Of a stretch of DNA of 32,350 nt, positions 9,770-17,022 are shown in pieces. The stretch spans positions 1 through 32,350 of the forward strand of contig MU624676.1 in assembly GCA_025349905.2 (NCBI GenBank), given 5' to 3'. The notes beneath the pieces were generated by a model. It was not told where the DNA came from. It ran no database searches and saw nothing but the letters and a program-made list of their open reading frames with translations. Source of the DNA: Blastocladiella britannica (Eukaryota; Blastocladiomycota; Blastocladiomycetes; Blastocladiales; Blastocladiaceae). Within the stretch, counting starts at the first letter, position 1; the number at the start of each line of letters is the position of its first letter. The position numbers and the translations under genes were made by a program.

Positions 9770-10354
9770 TCATTTTGCAATCGCGTTCAGCTGCGACCTC
9801 TTTTTGTAGCTATAGAATGCAAAAATGCAAGAGAGCACAGAGAACGCAATGCTGACGCAACATGAGATCAACACCAGGGTCGAATTCATGGGCTTGCTGC
9901 TAAAGTCGACCGGGTTGGCCGGATCGTTGCACACGCCGCCAGAGAACCAGTCGCATTTAAGGTTGGGCAGGCATGGGTCATTGTAGAAGGTCTCCATGAA
10001 ATCCCCGGAGCACTTTCCGCCAAGGGGCACGGTGCGCGGGACGCAGCGGCCATTCTTGCAGTAGGTGGTTCCGTTCTATCGTTTTTTTTGTTTGTTTTGT
10101 TTGTTTTGTTGCGCCAACAATAAAACTAAGAAACGTATAGCCGCCCGTACAAATTTGCCGCATGACGATACGGACGAGATGGGCAAGCAGGTGTTCAGGA
10201 CGCAAGTTCCAAGCTGGCACGTTGCGAGGGCGGCGCAACTGGAGCTCTCAGTGCAATTCTTGGACCCTTCAAATGTTTCCGCATGCGCTGGACGGGCGGC
10301 GAGCACTGACAGGAAGAGCACGATAGCCAACGCAAACGAGTAACAATACCTCAT
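9770..10354 (-). CDS. Small Cys-rich type I membrane protein
   Basis: Exons 10354-10151 and 10075-9770 are joined by a 75-nt intron (10076-10150, donor GTACGG, acceptor GATAG, phase 0) containing a TTTG-type microsatellite; the product is 169 aa. A signal peptide (SFALAIVLFLSVLAARPAHA) is followed by about 100 residues with many cysteines (NCTESSSCAALATCQLGTC, CGKFNGTTYCKNGRCVP, GGKCSGDF, NDPCLPNLKCDW) and several N-glycosylation sequons. Then comes one membrane helix (STLVLISCCVSIAFSVLSC) and a short basic tail (YKKRSQLNAIAK). The spacing resembles small disulphide-rich extracellular modules, but I do not recognise a named family. It is probably a cell-surface protein; the function is unknown. 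The intron is needed because the first exon otherwise runs on into low-complexity sequence. Confidence 0.75.
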
Positions 10355-10909
10355 TTTTTAATGCTTTTATTGTATTTTGGTGAGAGGGCCGGCGCCTTGT
10401 TGGTTTTTGGGCGAACCTTTTAAACATCGAGCATGTCTTGAAACAACCACCAGGACCTGGGCCATTATTTTTCCTTGATGGGGTAGCAACTATGGGGAGA
10501 TTGTGGTCGAGTCCGCTCAGCACACAAAAAACACGACCGGCGACGTGTGCAAGCGCATCCACAGCAGCATCCACGAAACCCTCCGAGCTGGAGACGGACC
10601 ACGTTTGGTGCGAGGTGCTAGTGGGGGCACCATAGGAAGGGTAAAGTGCCAGGGCGCTCGGCACCTACCGGGCGCGGGGTCATTTATATGGCTCCCGCTG
10701 GGATCAGGCAGCTAATCGGCTAAAGTTACTTCTGCCTGTATTCTGTTCTGGTTTTGGCAATATTAGAGGTCTTGCGCAAATGCGATCTGTGGAGGAGAAG
10801 GAACGGATGAGCTGACATCACATTAAAAACTGGTCGCTCGGAAGAGTCCGGCCCCATGTTTATCTTTTCTTTCTCTTCATTTAAATTTTTGGCCAGGCCC
10901 AAAAAAACC
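10355..10909. other. Intergenic region, no recognised gene
   Basis: A minus-strand open frame at 10664-10269 (VDAAVDALAHVAGRVFCVLS) runs into the Cys-rich gene antisense and matches no family I know. TTTATATGG near 10682 may be a TATA-like element for the transposase to the right. I could not identify terminal inverted repeats of that element. Confidence 0.35.
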
Positions 10910-11323
10910 ATGCCCAATGACCAAGGCCCCCTTCACCAGCAAGGCCAGCTTGTCGCTCTCCTCGGCATATACCATACTCTCCTCGCCCAGGTATTTGCCC
11001 TCCTGGCCCAAGTTTTGCGGCAGTTGGAGGCTCGTGTCCCAATCGACCTAACCATTCGCACCCGCCGTCTGACCCCCTTCGATCTCTCCGAGCTCACTGA
11101 AGCGGATAGTTGGAAAATGTTCCGCTTTGATAAGGCTGCTGTCATTCGTGTCTCGACTGCTTTGCTGCCGCCTTGGCTGACCATGGACAATCGTGTGCGT
11201 GTTGATCGCATCGAAGCCATGTGCATTGTACTTTACCGCCTTGCCTTTCCAACCCGACTCTGGACCATGGAAAAAGTTTTTCCACGCGACCAAACTGCAC
11301 TTTCGCGTATTTTTAACACGGTA
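10910..11323 (+). mobile_element. PIF/Harbinger-like DDE transposase, N-terminal part, cut by assembly gap
   Basis: ATG 10910 opens a frame that runs 138 codons into the N gap; an in-frame ATG at 10856 is also possible. The diagnostic part is RVDRIEAMCIVLYRLAFPTR followed by DQTALSRIFNTV. This is the helical segment that precedes the DDE domain in HARBI1/PIF-type transposases (usually LLxRLAYPxR ... GRSxSxxSxIFN). The catalytic DDE residues are not in the window, because after the gap the sequence switches to the duplicated OST48/GST block. The element may be intact in the genome, or it may be truncated by the duplication junction. Encoded on the plus strand, opposite to the neighbouring Cys-rich gene. 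Confidence 0.65.
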
Positions 11324-11333
11324 NNNNNNNNNN
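11324..11333. other. Assembly gap (10 N)
   Basis: Ten Ns separate the transposase reading frame from the start of duplicated copy 2. The true length is unknown, so the junction between these two sequences is not proven by this window. Confidence 0.99.
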
Positions 11334-11836
11334 GTGGGCGGTTGGTCATTGTTCTTTCAACACAGGCGTAATGTCGCCTCTTGTTTTTTGGAAGAGACGT
11401 TTTTGGTAAAGTCCGTGAACGACCCACATGGCCGATCACCTCGACGGTGGCAAAATTGCAATGATGAAGACGTTGGGACGTGTCAAGTGTTGAAGTTATG
11501 GCATCGACCGAGCTGCATGCGGAATTGCTCGTGGCCGGAGTACTTGGCTCCACTGCATTCAATTTCGTTGAACTAGTCTTAAGCAGTTTGTACGCGCTTT
11601 CGCTTTCGGATGTGAGCATATCCTCAGATCCTATTGCCGCACCAGAAGTTGGACTCCGGGGACTTGAAGCAGCAGGAAGTTTCCCAGGATCCGCCGGCTA
11701 GGAAATGTTGCCCCAGTTTTTTTGCTATCGACGTGGACCTTCCTTTGTATCTTAGTCAATCGTCCATAGTATTGTGCGTGAATGACTGGGTGCCTGCATA
11801 CGCATGCCTTTGTGTGCAGGGAGTCACTGCTGCAGG

Positions 11837-11843
11837 TATAAAT
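11837..11843 (+). promoter_or_regulatory. TATA box of GST copy 2
   Basis: TATAAAT in the same context as copy 1, about 80 nt before the start codon at 11922. Confidence 0.6.
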
Positions 11844-11921
11844 TCGGAGGACCGAACTGGCCCCACTCACTCCTTCGTTCACCACCCTACCCAATACCAC
11901 AAACAACTACCAACAATAACA

Positions 11922-12643
11922 ATGACCGTTTCCGTTCAGTACACCGTCTACAACTTCCAGGCGCGTGGTCGTGCCGAGGTGATCCGTACCATCTTTGAGT
12001 ACGCCGGAGTACGTTGCTTTCACAATTTTGTTCAAATGACTCCCTTCTCATCAACAACAACTGCAAAAAAATTCAAAAATAGGTCAAGTACGAGAACAAG
12101 TACCCCGTCGACTGGAAGGCCGAAAAGGAATCGGCTCCGTTTGGCCAACTCCCGGTCCTGATCATCAAAGACACGACCACAGGCAAGGAGGAGACGATTG
12201 CGCAGACTCAAGCGATTGTTCGGTACCTGGCGACCCTCTTCGGCCTGACCCCGTCGGATCCCATTCTGGCGGCCAAGGTGGACATGGTCGGCGAGTCGCT
12301 CGACGAGTACGCGCAGACGGTTCTCGGGTGGTACTTCCAGCCTCCGGCCGGCGAGGAAGCCAAGCAGGCCGCCAAGGTCCAGATCGTGAACGAGACGGTG
12401 CCCGCGTTCATCAAGTACCAGAACAAGCTGCTGGCGGCCAACGGCAACAACGGATACTATTTCGGGACCGAGACGACGCTGGCCGACATTGGGCTGTTTG
12501 CGCTGGTCACCAACTGGAACACCAAGATCCCGGAGGCGTTTGACCGCGAGCAGATGCCGGAACTGTACAAGGTGTGTGATCGCGTGGCCAAGATCCCGCG
12601 TATCGCCGAGTACTTGGAGTCGCCGCGTCTGCATGCCAAGTAA
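11922..12643 (+). CDS. Glutathione S-transferase, sigma-like, copy 2 (altered active-site Tyr)
   Basis: Exons 11922-12008 and 12083-12643, with the same 74-nt intron as copy 1; 215 aa. Compared with copy 1 the changes are A3V, C10Y, Y11N, M14A, L20V, H72Q, K132N, M162L, A172T, F178I and L215K. The N-terminal motif is TVYNFQARGRAEVIR, so the Tyr expected to activate glutathione at position 11 is Asn, with a Tyr one residue earlier and another at position 7. The cis-Pro loop (FGQLPVL) and QTQAIVRYLA glutathione-binding segment are kept, so the fold and glutathione site should persist. Only one of 14 coding differences is silent (codon 9, GTT to GTC). The gene is intact and keeps its TATA box. 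It may have altered catalysis or a binding role; that is inference. Confidence 0.92.
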
Positions 12644-12923
12644 AAAATCGAGTGTTTTGATTTTGGAGTGAGTCATTCCCTTTTTCACAATATATTTTTT
12701 CTTGCATCTCTTTTTTTTTCTTCTACTCTTAAAGGCACAACTTGGGCGTATTTCGAATGGAATGGTAAGAAGAAGAGTATATTGAACGCCCAAAGCTCGC
12801 CTTGAAAACACGTCATGGTACCCGACAATAATCGCAGTGTTCGGCTCTGGGCGGTTTACCAACCTTGACGATGCGCGTGAGGCGAGCCAGGGCGGTGTGA
12901 CGATTCGTTCTTTTGTGTTCTTC
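12644..12923. other. 3' flank of GST copy 2 and short spacer
   Basis: The end of the duplicated block (to 12895) followed by 28 bp of unique sequence before the LTR-like unit. No gene seen. Confidence 0.5.
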
Positions 12924-12963
12924 TGTCACGTGACACTTTGTTGCAATATATAAAGGAGACTGT

Positions 12964-12993
12964 GCGACCAGTACCACCCTGGTACTGTGTCGC
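12964..12993 (+). repeat. Stem-loop immediately downstream of a TATA box
   Basis: GCGACCAGTACCA pairs with TGGTACTGTGTCGC across a CCC loop: 13 base pairs with a single bulged base. It begins 10 nt after the TATATAAA box, so it would lie at or near the 5' end of a transcript starting there. The right arm overlaps the start of the 85-bp inverted repeat. Confidence 0.7.
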
Positions 12994-13068
12994 AAGTCAT
13001 CTATTTATTCTACAATAGTTCGATTGCCTCTTCCTTCTCATCCCTCGTCTGCAGAGTCCTGGATCCCA
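12984..13068 (+). repeat. 85-bp inverted repeat, left arm
   Basis: Begins ACTGTGTCGCAAGTCATC and ends TCCTGGATCCCA. It is the reverse complement of 13860-13944 with about eight mismatches. It lies at the 3' end of the protease-RT fragment. Confidence 0.9.
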
Positions 13069-13904
13069 CGAATGCGAATCAGGTTGTACGCGTTGCGCAA
13101 GTCGATCTTGGTGAAAATCCGACCCTTGGCCACGCGGTCCAGCATCGACGACATCAACGGCAGCGGGTACGCGTCCCGGACCGTCACGGCATTCAGCCGG
13201 CGGAAATCGACGCAGAAGCGACGCAAGCCGTCCTTCTTGCCAACAAACAGCACTGGCGAGCCCATCGGCGATTTGGACTTGCGAATGAAACCCTTTTTCA
13301 GATTCTCGTCGATGTACTCGCGCAACGCCTTCTGCTTGTCCAGCGACATGCTGTAGATCGGCCCGAGCGGAATGCGTGCGCCAGGCTCCGTCGTGATAGC
13401 AATATCGTGCTGGCTGTGCAGTGGCAGCTTCTTGGCGTCCTCCTCGCCAAAAACGCGTTCAAAACGCGAGTACTGTGGCAGAATCGACAGTGCCGGCACT
13501 GCTGCACCAACTGGGACTGGGCGCACCATGAACGACAGCTCGTTTGCTTCCCAGTCAATGTACGGCTGAGTGATCCGCAACCAGGGGTGGCCGAGAACGA
13601 AATCCGCGTGTGGGCAGTCCATGACATGGAACCGCATCTTGAACCTCTTGCCACCAACCGCGAACGTGAGTTCGGCCGTCTGGTGCGGAATCGGAATGAC
13701 CCAATGACCATCAATGGCCTCGGCCTCCAGCGGCACTTCCAGGCGGCTCAGTGGGATCTTGTGCTGTGCTGCAAAGCGGCGGTCGACAAACGACGCACCA
13801 CAGCCCGAATCGACCATGGCGAGCATCCTCAGCTTGCCCTTGGGCGTCAGTGTTACGACTGGGGTCCAGGGCTCTGCAGACGAGGGACAGGAAGAATGAG
13901 GCAA
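13038..13904 (-). mobile_element. Ty3/gypsy pol fragment: aspartic protease and N-terminal reverse transcriptase
   Basis: A 288-codon open frame. The protease active site is MVDSGCGASFVDRRF (retroviral-type DSG), with VLGHPWL downstream as in retropepsins. The RT part has IPLGPIYSMS, YIDENLKKGFIRKSKSPMG, SPVLFVGKKDGLRRFCVDFR, RLNAVTVRDAYPLPL and IFTKIDLRNAYNLIRI. It stops there: the catalytic YxDD of RT, RNase H and integrase are missing. The break coincides with the left 85-bp repeat arm, and the first residues of the frame are translated from the right arm. The fragment is therefore dead, bounded on both sides by the inverted repeat. Confidence 0.88.
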
Positions 13905-13944
13905 TCGAACTATTGTAGAATGAATAGATGACTTGCGACACAGT
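13860..13944 (-). repeat. 85-bp inverted repeat, right arm
   Basis: Reverse complement of 12984-13068. It sits between the end of the gag-like frame and the start of protease, where an intact Ty3 element would carry the zinc-knuckle region. Adjacent outer bases CCCTGGT (left) and CACTGGT (right) match at six of seven positions and could be a worn target-site duplication. Confidence 0.9.
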
Positions 13945-14539
13945 CACTGGTCATCCACTGGGGCGGGCATCAGGGCTGGACCCAGGATCTGGTGGTGCGC
14001 CAAACTCGGCGCCAACAGGCCAAACAGGCGCTCGCTGGCCTCCAGTTGGACAGCGAGCTGGGCCAACGCATTCACCGTCATTGGCATTGGCTCGTAAACC
14101 ACCGCGGCCTGCACGATGCTCGGCTTGAGCCCACGCCAGAGGTTAAAGTACGCCCCTGTTTCCCCCAGCGCGAAACCATGGCGGCCCAGAAGCTCGACCT
14201 GGCGACGGAGGCGGCCGGTGTACGCCACCACCGACTCGTTCTCGCCCTGGACCATGCGCCCAAGCTCGAGGATGAGGCTCGGCTTGGACACTTGCGACTC
14301 GTACGTACTCCCTTTCGGGGCCCGCTCGCTGCCAACAAGATGGAAAACCACATCTTCGGATCGCCACTCATCCACGTCTTAACGTAAAGCAGGCAGTGCT
14401 TTGTGTCCTTCTCGTCCACGCCGGTTAGCGTGAAATAATCGTTCACGCTCTCGGCAAAGTCCCGCGCGGTGTACGCCGCGCTCGAGCCATCGAATTTGGC
14501 CGGGGGCGCGACGCCCCGCACGTGGTTGTCCATGGACAA
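13944..14539 (-). mobile_element. Ty3/gypsy gag (capsid) remnant with a frameshift
   Basis: Two overlapping frames carry one protein. The first begins MDNHVRGVAPPAKFDGSS and continues FAESVNDYFTLTGVDEKD and WMSGDPKMWFS. The second resumes with KPSLILELGRMVQGENESV, AYTGRLRRQVELLG, YFNLWRGLKPSIVQAAVV and ALAQLAVQLEASERLF. This is the Retrotrans_gag pattern. The frame changes around 14330-14380. No CCHC zinc knuckle follows; the frame ends where the right arm of the 85-bp repeat begins. Same strand and order as the pol fragment, so probably parts of one element. Confidence 0.8.
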
Positions 14540-14759
14540 TGGTTTTCGACAGCGGCGAGAAAAAAGAAGATTACGGCTACGTCACACGGCACAGTGCAAG
14601 GTCGCGAGTCAGATGTAACGACTGCTGGAGGGGCACTGCGGTCCGCGGAAGGATTTAGAGAATATATATGCTTGCCAAACAACTGACTCGCGACAGAGAA
14701 CCAAAGAGATTATAAACAAACAGCGTTTCCCCCAACACTGTACCTGTGACATCGGCTGA
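14540..14759. other. Possible leader/LTR of the gag remnant
   Basis: On the minus strand a CATATATATTC TATA-like stretch (about 14665) lies upstream of gag, and TGACTCGCGAC occurs on opposite strands at about 14600 and 14687, able to pair. This could be a worn 5' LTR and leader, but LTR ends cannot be fixed because no second copy is visible. Confidence 0.3.
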
Positions 14760-15240
14760 TCGTCACAGTTGGCATGCGATGGTTGAGAATACGCATCCAC
14801 GACCACCATCGAGTGACTGGCAAGTGCGGCTTTGATAATTTGGGCAAATGGCTCAGGCTCAGGTAGTTTGGAGCCCATGTATACCCACCACCAGTCGAGT
14901 GATCGGATTGCGCTTTCCTCCATTATCTTGACAAGGATGCTCATGTCACTGAGAACTGCCAGAGCCGCCTCTTTACCAGGCTGCTGCACAATCCATGACT
15001 CCATTCCAGCCCCATCGCCGTTTTAGGTGGAGAGCAAGGCTCATGAGCATCCAAATCTCATACCATATCCATGTGCAAACGCCCAGTTCAGGATATGGGT
15101 GTGCTCCAGCTTTGCCATGCCAAACCAGCCTGACCATGCTGTTGTGATTTATATAGAGAAGCGTGGTAGTGGGAATTGGCCTGGCCAGTGGTTATATTCA
15201 AAGGATGAAAACCCGCTTGCTTGGAGGAAAGAGAGGTGAG
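14760..15240 (-). pseudogene. W-rich ankyrin-like gene, broken inverted copy
   Basis: Reading leftward the translation parallels the plus-strand gene at 15.57-16.0 kb: NITTGQANSHYHASLYK against NITTGQANSRYLQLLYK; HILNWAFAHGYG against SLVKWAIAQGHI; ESWIVQQPGKEAALAVLSDM against DWWIASQPNQEAVMAALINA; RSLDWWWVYMGSKLPEPEPF against GTLNWWWAYTGSKLPEPASF. Between GCS and NGDGAG there are in-frame stops, and a frameshift lies after the LYK segment. The homology fades near 14760. DNA identity is also visible (CCACTGGCCAGGCCAATTCC in both). It is an inverted, decayed paralogue. Confidence 0.75.
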
Positions 15241-15494
15241 GTCCAGGAGATCGTTCTCACAGTATAACACTCATCTTGTGTTACGGTGGTGCTCAAGTAT
15301 CTTAGTGTTATGGGATGGGGAGGATCCAAGATGTTTTGGGATGGAGATCTCCAACACATCACCTCTCTTTCCTCCAAGCATCAAGCGCTCCTTGGTGCAG
15401 GGCAGTGCGGTGGGGATGGGAGCCGTGAGGGACCGACGCTCACCAACGCCAACTTCAACGGGCTGGTGATGACGGTCGAGGGACGGGCTCGGGT
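15241..15494. other. Spacer between the inverted W-rich loci
   Basis: No gene supported. An 18-mer, CTCTCTTTCCTCCAAGCA, occurs here at 15363-15380, again at 15568-15585, and inverted at 15218-15235, so fragments of the same sequence have been copied three times. A plus-strand frame through this part (TSLSSKHQALLG) echoes the paralogue but ends at 15558. Confidence 0.4.
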
Positions 15495-16763
15495 GTGGGC
15501 GAGGTTGTCGTGTTTTCCTTTTCTCTCTCTGTCGCTTCCTGTCCTTGCAGGGGTCTGAATATATTATCTCTCTTTCCTCCAAGCAAGAGGTTTTATTCTT
15601 TGAATATAACCACTGGCCAGGCCAATTCCCGCTACCTCCAGCTTCTTTATAAATTCTACAATCCTCACTCTTGGAACTATGCTGCCTTTAGAGGATACAC
15701 AAGTTTGGTCAAATGGGCGATTGCCCAGGGTCACATCGAGGAGCTCGATTGCGTTTCGGCCTTGCTCTCTGCCAACGGTGGCGACACTTCTGTCAGGGAC
15801 TGGTGGATCGCATCCCAGCCAAACCAGGAAGCAGTCATGGCGGCCTTGATCAATGCCAGTGTCCCTGAACGCTTAACAAGATGTGACTCAATTGGTACGC
15901 TCAATTGGTGGTGGGCATACACAGGCTCTAAACTGCCCGAGCCCGCCTCATTTGCCAAGATCTCTGACGCCGCTCTCTCTGGCTGCTCTATCATTGTAAT
16001 CGTGAAATGGTGGTGGTGGGCGCACTTCCTGGAGCACCACATGCCCGAGCACTTTTTTGGGACAGTGCTGCGCAGACCCAGGGAGATTACATTCTTCAAA
16101 TGTGCAGAGGTGTTGGACTGGTATTGGTGCCATTATCATGAGATGCCAGAGTACTTTGCACACCAGGACGGCAGCTCGCATGGATTTTTGTTCACGATTG
16201 CTTCGAAAACAACCTTGCCCATTTTCCAGTGGGCAGTGGAAAAATGTGCTGTCCTTGGCAGTCAGAAACTGACATTGAAGTTCTCCTTTATCTCGGAGTG
16301 CATTCATGATTGCAGAGTCGATTTATTGGACCTCACTTTACACTCAGAAACGGTATTGATTGTGGACTGGTCAGAGAGCTTTGTGCTCTGAGCTCTACAG
16401 CATGGACAAACCACAGCATTGGACTGGTGGGACCGCAACTGGGACAAGTTGCTATGGCAGAAACTTAAATGCGCCAAGTGCCTCGTTGACGCGACTCAAC
16501 TGGATGTGGCAGAAGTGCTCACCTGGTTTACTGCTCGTGGGCTTTACGCTTTCAGGGCTGACTGGCAGAGAGTCTGTGCCACTGCGATCATGCTCGATAT
16601 TCTGGAGGGCCGGAGTCGAAAGGGGTGGCCCTACCTTGCATTTGAGCAGCCAATCGAGAACGTGGACACGGCAACTCGGATCGGATCCCGCCCCGGCACA
16701 TGCGTTGATCAATCATTTTCAAGAGAACATCCATGGTCGACCATGTTGTGTCCTCGCTCTTGA
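15495..16763 (+). CDS. W-rich ankyrin-like repeat protein, start uncertain
   Basis: Exons about 15495-16352 and 16401-16763 with a 48-nt intron (GTATTG ... CTACAG, phase 0). Splicing gives LHSETHGQTTALDWWDRNW, whereas reading through meets TGA at 16389. Repeated units carry a hydrophobic helix followed by a Trp cluster: SLVKWAIAQGHIEELD, GTLNWWWAYTGSKLP, IVKWWWWAHFL, EVLDWYWCHYHEMP, PIFQWAVEKCA, TALDWWDRNW. This resembles ankyrin units (xxGHxxVLDWW) as expanded in some zoosporic fungi. The frame opens with GTG and has no early ATG, so a 5' exon is missing or the gene is 5'-truncated. The 3' end (CVDQSFSREHPWST) also looks out of family, so this may be a recent pseudogene. Function unknown. 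Confidence 0.55.
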
Positions 16764-17022
16764 ATGGGCTGCAGGGACAGCACATTGTTGAGACCATAGG
16801 GATAAATTCATGCAAGCAGACGAAAAAGACGAAGCATGGATATGGTTGGACGATGTGATAGACTCCTGCAAGATCACGCTCTTGATGCAGTCTGAGGAGG
16901 ATCTGACCTTGCTTGTTCCGTTAGAGCGTCCGTGAGTCTTCGGAATATAAAATCTCTAATCCATAAGTATGGCTGGTGCAAGACATGTTCAATAGAACTA
17001 CATTAGATTATATGGAGGGTGA
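16764..17022. other. Spacer, no supported gene
   Basis: A 41-codon frame from ATG 16811 (MQADEKDEAWIWLDDVID) to TGA 16936 is acidic and Trp-containing and may be a worn 3' piece of the W-rich gene. Nothing else seen before the GATA gene stop. Confidence 0.3.

Larger units (their letters stand above)
11334..12895. repeat. Segmental duplication, copy 2
   Basis: Direct repeat of 6013-7587. The left edge is the N gap: only the first few OST48 codons (antisense MTNRP) are present, so any OST48 copy is truncated or hidden in the gap. The right edge is at GAGCCAGGGCGG, after which the sequence turns to the LTR-like unit. Compared with copy 1 it has an 11-nt net deletion in the GST leader and small changes downstream. 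Confidence 0.95.
12924..13068 (+). mobile_element. LTR-like promoter/leader fragment
   Basis: The segment opens with the perfect palindrome TGTCACGTGACA (12924-12935, contains an E-box CACGTG), then a TATATAAA box (12947-12954), then a strong stem-loop, then a polypyrimidine-rich end and TGGATCCCA that could be the start of a primer-binding site. This is the layout of a retrotransposon LTR and leader reading to the right. It abuts the 3' end of a protease-RT fragment on the opposite strand, so it cannot be that fragment's own 3' LTR in normal order. Confidence 0.45.

Noticed and set aside
12032..12862. 276-codon minus-strand open frame
   Set aside because: It runs antisense to GST copy 2 exon 2 and its 3' flank; a GC-rich coding strand produces such frames. 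The GST frame has clear family motifs.
13010..13035. T-loop-like GTTCGATTGCC suggesting a tRNA
   Set aside because: No acceptor stem, D arm or anticodon arm can be fitted around it; it is part of the 85-bp inverted repeat.
16389..16391. In-frame TGA in the W-rich gene as proof of a pseudogene
   Set aside because: It falls inside a good 48-nt intron whose removal restores the family pattern, so this stop alone is not evidence of decay.
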